DNA of 64,000 bases from Caldilineaceae bacterium (lineage in GTDB: Bacteria; Chloroflexota; Anaerolineae; Caldilineales; Caldilineaceae): positions 1 through 64,000 of the forward strand of contig JADLDO010000007.1 in assembly GCA_020846635.1 (NCBI GenBank). The letters are read 5' to 3'. The position numbers were made by a program, and so were the translations under genes. This document shows, piece by piece, positions 8,133 to 17,111 of this stretch. The stretch's first letter is position 1. Every line of letters begins with the position of its first letter. The notes under the pieces are model-generated. The model ran no database searches, had not been told where the DNA came from, and saw only the letters and a list, made by a program, of their open reading frames with translations.

Positions 8133-11000
8133 TCAAGGGCGTGCGACGCTGGGCAGATAGAGGAGTTCGATACCGAGTTGTCCGCTTGTCTCAGCGGCCC
8201 ATAGCTCGTCGCCATTTACCTCGTCGTACGCGTTGAAATAGAGGGTGCTGCCTACTTTTGCGTGTGCAACACGAGACAATGTCGAATCACCGATATCTGC
8301 GGCAAGCGTCGCGACGAACTGGGTGCCGAGAGCCGTCCCGTCGGTGCGATACAGTAGCACTGCTCCCGTGTCGAAAATCGTGAAGAAGATTTGACCGTTA
8401 TGGGCCATCATGGCGGTCGCCCGTTCAGACCAATGACCAAAACCGATCAGGAGAGGGAATGTACTCTCGTCTGTACCATCGCTTTGCCATATCGTGATGG
8501 ACGGAGGAAGGCCTCCGCCAAAGTTGTTATGATCCATGAGATAGAGGCGATCTCCATCTGCTGCCATCCCGGTCGGCGCTTGCGAAAAATCGGCAGTACC
8601 AAAGAGTGTCGCTAAGAGTTGAGTGCCTCCAACAGTTCCGTCGCTGCCCCACAGATCGATAGGCTGTCCCGATTGCGCATGTGCAACATACAAGCGATCA
8701 CCGGCTACACTATCTCTGGCGATAAAAGAACTGTTTCCCTGGGGGGGAGGAGCAAAGGCTTTGACCTCAAAGGTGCCGTCGGTCGTGCCGTCAGAACGCC
8801 AGTAATGATAGGAGCCATCACTGCCGAGCCATTTCCCATAGACAAGATGGCTGCCCGCGAACAGTGCATAGGCGTGATAGCCAGGAATCCGATATGTTCC
8901 TTCGTGCGTGCCATCACTTCGCCACAGACCACCGCCTCCGGCAAGGCCATAGTTTTGGAAGAATGTCTGATGGGGTGTAGATACAAATCCGATTGACGAG
9001 TAGTCCGCTCCGCCCGTCTCCCAGATGTTGAAATTGAATAGGAGTTCTAACCCATCGTGGCTGTCGTTCAGTCGCCACAGACCCCAATTCACGCCCATTT
9101 TCTGATCTTCCAGCAAAAGAAGTCGATTGTTTGTCACCGTCAGGCTTGCTTGATAGCCGGGCACGTTGTCTACAAGCAGGCGTGTGCCGTCTGCTGTGCC
9201 GTCGCTCTGCCATAGTCCATACCAATGTTCTTCAGGAGTGTAGCGATATCGAGCCAGGAAATAGAGGGTATCGCCCTGTGTGGTAAGCTGCCGGGGCGCT
9301 GTCCATTCATTGTTGAGGGTTCGGTTCGGCAATACAAGTGTTCCCGCCTCTGTGCCATCGGTGCGATAGACATGAGGCCCATTGCGCCCTTCGTCTGCGA
9401 CAAAATAGAGATAGTCGTCACCAGCGGTTAGTTCGGTGGGCGCAAAGGAGACATCCCGATAGGGGGGTAGGAAAACGGGCGGCGGAATGGGCTGCGTATG
9501 GATGTTTTTTACCTGCCAGGTGCCGGAGGGCGTGCCGTCGCTGCGCCACAACTCTGCCCCATCAATACCATCGGTGGCAGGGAAGTAGAGAATTCCATGA
9601 AATGCTCCCCAATCTCCCTGATTGACGATGCCTGCACCGAAGCCAAAGTTAATATCGCTCACGATGTGATATTCATAAGCACCGGCTGCGCTGTCATAGA
9701 TATGAACTTCCCGGTCTGGCCCATGACTACGCGGTGTAAAGAAATGTTTGTTGCCGATGATCGTGTAAGAAGGCTGGAAGAATAGATCCGGGTGGAGAAT
9801 GTCTGTCCCCTCTGGCGTGCCATCACTCACATAAAGCTGCGCATTCGGGCGCGATAGATGGTCAAATGGATAGCGTGTCATCCAGAAATAGATTTTGCTT
9901 TCGTCGTGCATGAATTCGTCCATGTGGGCATAGAAATCAATGCGTTTCACCATGCGCGTGGTTGCAGGCGTGCCATCACTGCGCCATAGCTCCGAGAATG
10001 CAAAAGAATAAGGGGAGAACTGCTCTGGAAAGTAGTAGGTGAAATAGATCTGATCCTGGCCGCTATCGTCCGCAAACGTCAACAGGCGCGTTTGGGTGGC
10101 GGTGATTGGCGGGGTGGTCAGTAGGGGGACGGTTTCTGTAAGTGTGCCGCTGCTGCGCCAAAGCTGGTTGCTCTCGTCACCTGAGACGAAGAAATAGAAG
10201 CGGTCTGCGCTGCTGCTCACCGCACTGGGCCAGCCATCGAGCGTGATCAACGGCTCTAACGTGACATCGCTGTGCATTGCCGAATAGATTGCCGGTGCTT
10301 GACCTGCGAGTTGGGCAACGAGATAGATGAAATTGGGTGTCGCCTGGAGGAAAACAGTGCTCGTCGAGTCTGCGAGCGCACCGGATTGCCAAAGCTGCAG
10401 CGGGGTTGGCGCATCGGGTTGGACGCGCCAGAGGGTCACGCCACTGGCGGGCGCGGCTGCTTCTCCGGTAACATAATAGAGCGTATCGTCGCCACCAACC
10501 GCCTGGGCAAGTATACGCTGACCGGCGGGAATGGCCCCCAACTGGGTTGTGGTGTCGCCATCTGTGCGAAAGAGATATACTCTGTCCTCCTGCTGCGCGA
10601 AAAGATAGAGCCAGCGGCGTCCTGCCTGGTGCGGGAGGTCGCTGCGCTGAAAGCCGGAGAGGTTGATCGCGCGTTGGGTCCCGGCTTCTGTGCCATCGGT
10701 GCGCCATAGCTCCCATCCGGCACCGCTCTCCACTTCTAACTGTTCACTTTCGATGGTGGCAGGGGCGACCATGAAAAAGAGATAGCGCTCAGTGGCGGTG
10801 AAGGATTCGATGGCAGAGGAAGCGTTGGCTTCTAGAAGGGCCTTGCCGCTCAAGCTTTTTACCATTCTCACATCAGCTCCTGCCTGCATTGTGCTTGGCA
10901 GGGTTGATTGGGCAGCAGCCGTGTCGGAGGATGTGATGAAAATGGCGGGTATCGTCAGGAGCAAACAGGTAATGCGGCGAATGATGGCAATGGAGGGCAT
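8133..11000 (-). CDS. secreted ELWxxDGT-repeat beta-propeller protein
   Basis: A 955-residue secreted protein with an N-terminal signal peptide (about 1-31, ending AAAQ) and about 14 ELWxxDGT repeats spaced 45-70 residues apart (ELWRTDGTEAGT, ELWRSDGTPSGT, GLWRSDGTHEGT and degenerate variants), expected to form one or two beta-propellers. The C-terminus is LGIELLYLPSVARP, a Leu-Pro tail discussed in the findings. ELWxxDGT proteins are typically cell-surface proteins of unknown ligand. The start is the first ATG of the frame; the nearest AAGGA is 14 bases away, so it is less certain. Upstream, divergent -10-like boxes lie near 11053-11070. Confidence 0.8.
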   Translation of the reverse strand: MPSIAIIRRITCLLLTIPAIFITSSDTAAAQSTLPSTMQAGADVRMVKSLSGKALLEANASSAIESFTATERYLFFMVAPATIESEQLEVESGAGWELWRTDGTEAGTQRAINLSGFQRSDLPHQAGRRWLYLFAQQEDRVYLFRTDGDTTTQLGAIPAGQRILAQAVGGDDTLYYVTGEAAAPASGVTLWRVQPDAPTPLQLWQSGALADSTSTVFLQATPNFIYLVAQLAGQAPAIYSAMHSDVTLEPLITLDGWPSAVSSSADRFYFFVSGDESNQLWRSSGTLTETVPLLTTPPITATQTRLLTFADDSGQDQIYFTYYFPEQFSPYSFAFSELWRSDGTPATTRMVKRIDFYAHMDEFMHDESKIYFWMTRYPFDHLSRPNAQLYVSDGTPEGTDILHPDLFFQPSYTIIGNKHFFTPRSHGPDREVHIYDSAAGAYEYHIVSDINFGFGAGIVNQGDWGAFHGILYFPATDGIDGAELWRSDGTPSGTWQVKNIHTQPIPPPVFLPPYRDVSFAPTELTAGDDYLYFVADEGRNGPHVYRTDGTEAGTLVLPNRTLNNEWTAPRQLTTQGDTLYFLARYRYTPEEHWYGLWQSDGTADGTRLLVDNVPGYQASLTVTNNRLLLLEDQKMGVNWGLWRLNDSHDGLELLFNFNIWETGGADYSSIGFVSTPHQTFFQNYGLAGGGGLWRSDGTHEGTYRIPGYHAYALFAGSHLVYGKWLGSDGSYHYWRSDGTTDGTFEVKAFAPPPQGNSSFIARDSVAGDRLYVAHAQSGQPIDLWGSDGTVGGTQLLATLFGTADFSQAPTGMAADGDRLYLMDHNNFGGGLPPSITIWQSDGTDESTFPLLIGFGHWSERATAMMAHNGQIFFTIFDTGAVLLYRTDGTALGTQFVATLAADIGDSTLSRVAHAKVGSTLYFNAYDEVNGDELWAAETSGQLGIELLYLPSVARP

Positions 11001-11052
11001 AGAAGGGACAGGTTCCTTCTCAAGAGCGACGCGTAATTCACTATGAATTCCA

Positions 11053-11070
11053 ATTATACAATACTATAAT
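11053..11070. promoter_or_regulatory. overlapping divergent -10 boxes
   Basis: TATAAT occurs on the plus strand at 11065-11070 (25 bases before the GNAT start) and on the minus strand at 11058-11053 (upstream of the ELWxxDGT gene). Neither has a good -35 at standard spacing. Confidence 0.45.
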
Positions 11071-11094
11071 CATAAGCATGGAGCAGGGGGAAAT

Positions 11095-11550
11095 ATGCTG
11101 AAAATTCGCGACTTCGCGCCGGCGGATGCGGAGGCAGTCTCCGCGTTGATCCGCCAGACGATGCGGGTGTCCAACAGTAATGACTATCCGTTGGAGCGGC
11201 TACAGCCTTTGATCGATTATTTCTCGCCGGAGAAGGTGCTGCTTTTGAGCGAGGAAAGGCACTGTCTTGTCGCCGAGGTCGATGGGTGCGTCGTTGGCAC
11301 GATTGCACTGGAGGGGACAGAGCTATGCACCTTTTTCATCGCCCCGTCGTATCAAGGGATAGGCATTGGCAGCCAACTGCTGGCCGCGATTGAGGCGGTA
11401 GCTTTGGCGGCGGGGATCGACACAATTCGCATGGATGCAAGCCTTACCGGTGTAGAATTCTACACCAGGCGGGGCTACCGGAGGACAGGGGGTGAATTAG
11501 AGGGAACGGCAGGCGTGCAGGTGGGTATGGAAAAACGGCTTGCGCGCTGA
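11095..11550 (+). CDS. GNAT family N-acetyltransferase
   Basis: A 151-residue GNAT protein that transfers acetyl from acetyl-CoA to an amine. Visible are the N-terminal IRDFAPADAEAVSALI, the beta-4 segment CTFFIAPSYQGIGIGSQLL with the acetyl-CoA pyrophosphate loop (Q/R-x-x-G-x-G/A as YQGIGIG) and the C-terminal GVEFYTRRGYRRTG. GGGGGAAAT precedes the ATG. It converges with the cupin gene at 11556 and is not in an operon. Substrate cannot be read from sequence. Confidence 0.85.
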   Translation: MLKIRDFAPADAEAVSALIRQTMRVSNSNDYPLERLQPLIDYFSPEKVLLLSEERHCLVAEVDGCVVGTIALEGTELCTFFIAPSYQGIGIGSQLLAAIEAVALAAGIDTIRMDASLTGVEFYTRRGYRRTGGELEGTAGVQVGMEKRLAR

Positions 11551-11555
11551 CCGGG

Positions 11556-11882
11556 CTATGCTTTGGTCAGAATCACCATATAGCGGATGTGTCCATTGCT
11601 GGCGTTGAAAAGACCGTGCAGCTTTTGCGGGTCAATGACCATGACTTCGTTGGTGTGCAGGGGAAAAGTCTCTCCCTCAATCTCGACTGTGCCTTCGCCT
11701 TCCAGCATATAGAATGCCTCGTAGCCGCCGTGACGGTGGGGCGGATGCGAGCGTGTTCCAGGCTCAAGCTCGCTGATATGGACGTGAATCGGTTCGCCTT
11801 CCAAGTCGGCATCAAGCAGGCAGCGCGCCACGCCCTTGACAGACAGCTCGCGTACCGTGACCGCCATCTTTTCTTCCATCAT
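11556..11882 (-). CDS. small single-domain cupin
   Basis: A 108-residue cupin_2 protein. Motif 1 is seen as PPHRHGGYEAFYMLEGEGTVEIEG (metal-binding His, His and Glu) and motif 2 around DPQKLHGLFNASNG with the last His. Such small cupins bind a metal and a small molecule; they may be enzymes or sensors. The longest frame adds 29 codons, but AAGGAGAGAA sits directly before the ATG at 11882. The upstream region toward 12002 carries a 17-bp hairpin, so it is probably transcribed separately from the sugar operon. Confidence 0.8.
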   Translation of the reverse strand: MMEEKMAVTVRELSVKGVARCLLDADLEGEPIHVHISELEPGTRSHPPHRHGGYEAFYMLEGEGTVEIEGETFPLHTNEVMVIDPQKLHGLFNASNGHIRYMVILTKA

Positions 11883-11947
11883 TTCTCTCCTTCTGTTTTC
11901 TGCTTTGTTTGGCCCATTGCGTTGGCTCAAACCGACTCTTTTTGCAG

Positions 11948-11984
11948 CCCTCTTGCTCGACGTTCGCAACGTCGAGCAAGAGGG
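11948..11984. terminator. perfect 17-bp hairpin at the 3' end of the oligosaccharide operon
   Basis: CCCTCTTGCTCGACGTT (11948-11964) is followed by CGC and its exact reverse complement (11968-11984). It lies 17 bases after the last gene of the operon (stop at 12002) and before the cupin gene. There is no U-tract on either side, so it may be a 3'-end stabiliser or a factor-dependent terminator. Confidence 0.55.
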
Positions 11985-12001
11985 TAGGAATTCGTTGTGT
12001 G

Positions 12002-12916
12002 CTACCGGATTGCGTTGTGAGGCGACACAAAACCGGGGATGGCGAGAAGCATAGCGAAGGCGTTTTCAAAGCGATGACCTGCGATCCCGTCCACGGTGGC
12101 AGGCGTCACCACAATCGAACCGGGACGTACGGGGATGACCTGTGTATGTGTGGGATCGCTGTCAGCTTGCGGGTAGATGACGACGCGGCCTGATTCCGGC
12201 TCATCTACGGGCGGCAGACCGTAGACGGCGCGGGGCAGCACCAGCGCGGTTTCGCTGTGATTCACCATCTCGCCATCCCCCACGGTAACCGGCCCGTGAT
12301 AATGGGGCTGTGGACGCGGATCGCGATCCACGCGCATGTCCAGCGTGTGTTCATTGACACGGTTGACGCCGCGCTTGTTCGGCGCATCGGCGAGGGCGCG
12401 CACAGGTGGCAGCGCCTCGCGGCGAAAAGCGCCCGGATAGGCCGCGCATCCCCCTGGACGGTCGCCTAAGTGGCGCAGAAAGGCCACAGCGGGAGAGGGG
12501 TAGGCAGTGGCTTCGCTCTCCACCAGAAAACAGGTCGCTTTGCCCGACACGTTGAGCGGCTGGGCGCTGTCTACGCAAAGCACGTCACCAGGCCAAAGCG
12601 CTTCTTGCACAGCCGCGGTCGCTTCGGCCCACTGCGGCTCCTCAAGCGGTTGGTATGGCCCGCCAGGGGGGATGCCGCGGACGCGATGACCGGGCGCGAG
12701 GCTGACGCGTGCGTCTGTCGCGTCCATGATGAAGTAATAGCGCCGGCGACCCGGCTGTGCTGCCAGGCCGGTTTCTCCTTGCCAGCTAGTAGCGGCAAAG
12801 CCATATGCATGTCCGTGGATCGCCTGCAACGTTTTGCAGACCGCATCCATCGAGCTAGCGTCGGCGATGTGACCGACGGCAATCGAAATCTGTTCTTTGG
12901 ATGTTGAAAGGGCCAT
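12002..12916 (-). CDS. unknown protein with cupin-like C-terminal half
   Basis: A 304-residue protein I do not recognise. The N-terminal half has no clear motif. The C-terminal half contains PHYHGPVTVGDGEMVNHSETALVLPR, with closely spaced His and Glu residues that resemble the metal site of cupin-type sugar-binding or epimerase proteins, and the VIPVRPGSIVVTPATVDGIAGHRF segment is cupin motif 2-like. It is the last gene of the ABC/GH4 operon, 27 bases after the GH4 stop, so it probably acts on the same sugar. ATG at 12916 follows AGGAG at seven bases, seven codons inside the longest frame. Confidence 0.6.
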   Translation of the reverse strand: MALSTSKEQISIAVGHIADASSMDAVCKTLQAIHGHAYGFAATSWQGETGLAAQPGRRRYYFIMDATDARVSLAPGHRVRGIPPGGPYQPLEEPQWAEATAAVQEALWPGDVLCVDSAQPLNVSGKATCFLVESEATAYPSPAVAFLRHLGDRPGGCAAYPGAFRREALPPVRALADAPNKRGVNRVNEHTLDMRVDRDPRPQPHYHGPVTVGDGEMVNHSETALVLPRAVYGLPPVDEPESGRVVIYPQADSDPTHTQVIPVRPGSIVVTPATVDGIAGHRFENAFAMLLAIPGFVSPHNAIR

Positions 12917-12943
12917 TGCGTAGCTCCTTGTGGTCAATCTGTC

Positions 12944-14350
12944 TTAGGCGCGCGCTCTTTGGCTGCCAACTCTCTCGTTCAGCAGACCCATCTTGTCGCT
13001 GTAGGTGTAGTGAGCAGCCATCTCTTCATGACCTGGCATTTGCAGCAGATCATCGAGTACCTCGACGGCTTGATCATACGAACTCGTCTGGGGACTGTCA
13101 AGGACGTTCCACAGCAGCATCGAGCGGTCGCCACTCTTGAAGGCGTGCAACTCTCGCTCCATGTCCAGCCATTCGGGCAAAATCTGCTCATAGAGGATCT
13201 TGGGTGGCAGCGAACCGACATGGATCGGTTGGATGCCCTTCTTGTTGACGATGGCAGGAACCTCGACCACCACATTGTCGGGTACTCCTTCGAGCGCGCC
13301 GCGGTTGGGCACGTTCACCTGGAATTGCCCCTCGTTGTCGTTGACCAGCCCGTCGATGATCGGAACCTGCTGCTCGCGTGTCTTGTCAGCGCCAAAGGCT
13401 TCGACCAGGCTGGCCTTCGGATCGTTGGCGATCTCAGTCATCTGTGCGATGCGTTTTTCGAGGTTCTCCACAAAGAAGGGGCGCGCCAATTCGGTATCAG
13501 GGCCACCCCACGGTTCGCCAAACCAATGTTTCTTGGTCTGAAGATCGGTGTGATACCACCAGCCGCCGCGGCGCGGGGTGTCGCCAATCGGCATCAGGCC
13601 AAACATCTGGTATTGGTGGATGGTGCCGCGCGACATTTGGATGTCATGAGTACGCTTAGCAACGTGCGTGCGCCAATATTCTTCGCCCTGCGTCTGAATC
13701 CACTCATCCAGCAGCGGGTAGGCATCCTGCCCCTTGTAATAGAAGTGGGTGAGCCAGATGTTGTGGTTGAGGCCGGGAGCTTGCCAGGTCAGATCCTCTG
13801 GGTTGCTCATATCTAGCCCCAACACCTCGGCAATTGTATAGACCCCATAATGACCGTGGCAGAGGCCGCAGACTTTGATACTCGTCTCGCGCGTCATGAG
13901 GGTGCAGCCTTCATAGACTGGGTTGCCCGACTGGATCAACCAGGCGTCGGGGCAGACCTCCTCCATCGCGTGCGCTACGTCGAGCATCAAACGCAGTTGG
14001 TAGAAGCCGCCCAGGTTTGTGCCGCCGTAGTAGTAGCCATGTTTGGCACTCACCTCGCGCATGGCGCGCTGGTGGTGATGGCTCTTGACCGCTGCTGTGC
14101 TGATCACAAAATCGGCGTCGGTGAGCGAGGTATAGAGGTCGGTTGTGTTCTCAATCTTGAGATCCTGGCCCAATTCATTGCTATAACGAGAGGCCAGTTT
14201 GCCGATCATATCCAGCCGTTCTGCGTTGATGTCCATGAAGTGGACCATGCTGCCCGCCAGGCTGGGGGTGAGGCAGATGTCCTTCACAAGGCCAAGCGAA
14301 AACTGGGCGCTGCCTGCGCCGATGACCGCAATCTTGATGGGTGTAGCCAT
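12944..14350 (-). CDS. GH4 family alpha-galactosidase/alpha-glucosidase
   Basis: A 468-residue NAD- and metal-dependent glycosidase of family GH4, cytoplasmic. The Rossmann motif IGAGSAQFSLGL starts at residue 10; GNPV (142-145), CGLCHG with C164 and GLNHNIW with H196 correspond to the metal-binding Cys and His of GH4 enzymes. These enzymes cleave by transient oxidation at C3 and accept alpha-galactosides, alpha-glucosides or glucuronides; the CHG form and overall sequence favour the MelA-like alpha-galactosidase branch. It sits between the large unknown protein and the cupin-like protein in an operon with a dipeptide-type ABC transporter, suggesting intracellular cleavage of an imported oligosaccharide. 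Confidence 0.85.
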   Translation of the reverse strand: MATPIKIAVIGAGSAQFSLGLVKDICLTPSLAGSMVHFMDINAERLDMIGKLASRYSNELGQDLKIENTTDLYTSLTDADFVISTAAVKSHHHQRAMREVSAKHGYYYGGTNLGGFYQLRLMLDVAHAMEEVCPDAWLIQSGNPVYEGCTLMTRETSIKVCGLCHGHYGVYTIAEVLGLDMSNPEDLTWQAPGLNHNIWLTHFYYKGQDAYPLLDEWIQTQGEEYWRTHVAKRTHDIQMSRGTIHQYQMFGLMPIGDTPRRGGWWYHTDLQTKKHWFGEPWGGPDTELARPFFVENLEKRIAQMTEIANDPKASLVEAFGADKTREQQVPIIDGLVNDNEGQFQVNVPNRGALEGVPDNVVVEVPAIVNKKGIQPIHVGSLPPKILYEQILPEWLDMERELHAFKSGDRSMLLWNVLDSPQTSSYDQAVEVLDDLLQMPGHEEMAAHYTYSDKMGLLNERVGSQRARA

Positions 14351-14435
14351 AGGAATCCTTCGTTTCTAGCTTGTCTGGTCTTGTTTGTCTAGTTGTGTTT
14401 GTCCTATTACTCGTTGACTCCCCACAAGGCATTCA

Positions 14436-17111
14436 TTACGCTTGCTCATTGAGGGCAAAGTTAAGGCGCATCTGTTGGTCTTGGAACTGGATGATCATTT
14501 CTTCTGCGGGCAATTCCGCTTGGCAGTAGGGATTGTCATAGTGGCGGAAATCGCTCGTCTGCTGCGCGCTGCCATCGACGAGCAGAGGACCCTCCCAAGA
14601 AAAGGCAAGGCTCTCACCACGCAGTGACTGGAGATTGACTGACAGGTCGGCAAATTGGGGCGCATGGGCCAGGCACGCATTGATAAAGTCGGCGAAAGAG
14701 CCATCCTCTGACTGGCGACCCATCTGGCAGATCCAGATGTTTTGCAGCCCCGGTGAGCGAATCTCGCGATAGGCCCAGGGGCCGCGTTCAAGCAGTTGTA
14801 AGCCGTTGGCAGCGGTCAGCGCGATATAGCCATCCCCCTTACGACCAAAGGCCCAACCCTCGCGCATTGCGAACTCGTCAAAGGCTTCGGTGGGGAAATA
14901 GGCATGGGTGAAGCCCATCCAATCATCGGGCGGCAGATGGTAGATGCCGATCAAGGTCTCTTTCCACTGTACCACGCGCGGCAAAACGCCGTTGCCACTC
15001 CAGAAATTGGGGCGCAGGTGGTTCTCGTCATGGACGCAGACGGGGTGATTGACAAAGACCACGGCATCGGGGCTTAGGGTCGCCTGCCAGATGTGCTGCT
15101 GCATACCTTGCTCGCCGGGCCGGTAATCCTGTGCCGAACTAAGCATATAGTCTGGAGTCTTGTAGGTAACTTTGTTGATCTCCCACTCGCCCGTTTCGCG
15201 GTCGCACCATTCTTCGCGCTGACCGGCATGACGTTCGCGGTTCCATAGCTGTTGGGGCTGATCCAGGGCAATGGCTGCAATGATCGGGGGCAACTCATAG
15301 GATTGCGCGCAGGCAAGACTGACGCTCCCGGTGATGCGATCATTCAACACGCCCTGTCCCCAGAGCAAACGGCTAGTGCCCGCAGTCCGTTCGTCACGTC
15401 CACTCAAGATCAGCGAGGTGTAGGAACGACCATGCGTGGAGCCAAAGACTCCCTTAAAGGAGTTAAGGGCCATTGTGAAACTAAGTTTGTCCAAGACCAC
15501 AGCCGCCATTTCAGCCACCGTGTCATCTTGGGCCAGGTCGGCAAGATGCGCCAGCGCCAATACATCTTCGTTGAAGTAGCAGTTGGAATCCCACTCCATA
15601 AAGCCGCCGGTGGCACGCTTGCGTAACCAGGACAAGGCTCTCTGTTCACCCATCGCCCGATGCCAGATGCCCAACTGCCCGGCATTGGAAAAATGGGCAT
15701 GGGGGAGCAGTTGTCCTGCCAACAGTTGGCAAGTGTGGAATAGAATCTGATGGTTTTCCGTCCAGTAGCACATGGCATCATCGCCCGGCTCATCCATCCA
15801 ATACTTGAAGCCTCGCACACACTCGACCAGGGGCGCTTTCAAGGCTTCAGGAAAGTTGGGATCATTGCCATAACGCAGGAGCGCGCCCAGCAATCCCACC
15901 ATATCAAAATCCGAGCAGTCAACGCGCCGGTTGATGCGTTCGACCGAATGTAGCACCGCGTCTACGCGCACTTTTTTCCACTCACCGAGCGCCATCCGTG
16001 CGATCTGCGAATAGAGATCGATGTCACGCTGGGCGGCATGGCGCAGCGTTTCCATGCGCCGTTCTTCAGGTGTTCTAAGTGGTGTGCTAGGTGAAGTACC
16101 GGCGGGCGTCTCTGCATACTTGCCGTTGTAGACATACAGAGGCAGGTGGCGCGTCACTCGCATTTGGTCCAGGTAGTACTCGTTGGGGGTGGGCATCAAT
16201 ACGGCTTCATAAGGGCCATCGGGCAGTTGATAGACCGGGCCGAAATTGACCCTTGAGCCACCGCTTACATCGGGCTGGGCTTCGGCATAGATACGGCCTG
16301 TGGGCGACTGGAGGCGAACCGTGATCTTGTCCGACAGCTTCATGTCATCCGGCCAATAGATCGGCAGCTCATCTTGGCGATGGTAGACGCTGCGCTTGAG
16401 ATAGGCTTGATCGAAGATTTTCTCCAGCTTTTCACGTCGCGCGAGCGGCGCGAGGGTCGTGGGGAGGCGAAGCTGCGCCCAGGAGTCTGCTGCTTCTGCC
16501 GGGGGCGGCTCGATGTGCAGCGCCATCAGAAAGGGACAGGCGCGCGCGGCCACGACCTCAAAACGGATCAGCAGTTCGTTTTCCCCCTTGTGCAAGGTGG
16601 GCAGGAAGCGCCTGCTTTGGGGACGCTGGAGCGCGTGATGCTCCTGACGGTGGGCGTGCTTGCCGTTGATCCAGAGGTCGGCAGGGCCATTGGTGGTCAA
16701 GGTCATCGCCACGGAATTGAGCGTGGGCACGACGACTTTTACATAGGCCCAGGCATACAGATAATGACAGGTGTGGTAGAAGCCGGACAAGTTGACGTAA
16801 TGATCGTCACCACAGTGGGCAACCTGCCAGGTGAGGGCATGGCTGTTGCCCCTTGGATCTTCCACGTGAAATGTGCGACCTTCGGCAGGGTCTAGCTCTA
16901 CATCTGCCTGATTGCGATAGTAGGCGCGTGCAATCTGCGCCTTGAAATCCACACCTTGATAGCGATCTAAATCATTGACCGGGGTTTTGATGGGGCCCGC
17001 AACAAGCCATGAATGGATGTAGCCCCCCTGGAGTTCGTATGAGAGTTCTCCAAGCGCTTCATCACTTGTCTCTGGCCCAAGTTCATCGGGGGTCTGGACT
17101 TTCTCACTCAT
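14436..17111 (-). CDS. large intracellular protein, possible alpha/alpha-toroid glycan-active enzyme
   Basis: An 891-residue protein with no signal peptide and no family I can name. The N-terminal 230 residues look like a beta-sandwich with a carbohydrate-binding flavour (VAMTLTTNGPADLWINGKHAHRQ). The central part is helix-rich and Trp/His-rich, with CYWTENHQILFHTCQLLAGQ and GGFMEWDSNCYFNEDVLALAHLADLA, similar in style to alpha/alpha-toroid polysaccharide lyases and glycosidases that use an NH-type motif. The last 200 residues are beta-rich. It overlaps the preceding ATPase gene by eight bases and precedes GH4, so it is expected to act on the same substrate. ATG at 17111 has AGGTGAGGTG upstream; the longer frame uses GTG. 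Confidence 0.6.
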   Translation of the reverse strand: MSEKVQTPDELGPETSDEALGELSYELQGGYIHSWLVAGPIKTPVNDLDRYQGVDFKAQIARAYYRNQADVELDPAEGRTFHVEDPRGNSHALTWQVAHCGDDHYVNLSGFYHTCHYLYAWAYVKVVVPTLNSVAMTLTTNGPADLWINGKHAHRQEHHALQRPQSRRFLPTLHKGENELLIRFEVVAARACPFLMALHIEPPPAEAADSWAQLRLPTTLAPLARREKLEKIFDQAYLKRSVYHRQDELPIYWPDDMKLSDKITVRLQSPTGRIYAEAQPDVSGGSRVNFGPVYQLPDGPYEAVLMPTPNEYYLDQMRVTRHLPLYVYNGKYAETPAGTSPSTPLRTPEERRMETLRHAAQRDIDLYSQIARMALGEWKKVRVDAVLHSVERINRRVDCSDFDMVGLLGALLRYGNDPNFPEALKAPLVECVRGFKYWMDEPGDDAMCYWTENHQILFHTCQLLAGQLLPHAHFSNAGQLGIWHRAMGEQRALSWLRKRATGGFMEWDSNCYFNEDVLALAHLADLAQDDTVAEMAAVVLDKLSFTMALNSFKGVFGSTHGRSYTSLILSGRDERTAGTSRLLWGQGVLNDRITGSVSLACAQSYELPPIIAAIALDQPQQLWNRERHAGQREEWCDRETGEWEINKVTYKTPDYMLSSAQDYRPGEQGMQQHIWQATLSPDAVVFVNHPVCVHDENHLRPNFWSGNGVLPRVVQWKETLIGIYHLPPDDWMGFTHAYFPTEAFDEFAMREGWAFGRKGDGYIALTAANGLQLLERGPWAYREIRSPGLQNIWICQMGRQSEDGSFADFINACLAHAPQFADLSVNLQSLRGESLAFSWEGPLLVDGSAQQTSDFRHYDNPYCQAELPAEEMIIQFQDQQMRLNFALNEQA

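Noticed and set aside
12959-13816. 285-codon plus-strand frame
   Set aside because: Antisense of the GH4 gene, which has the NAD motif and catalytic Cys/His.
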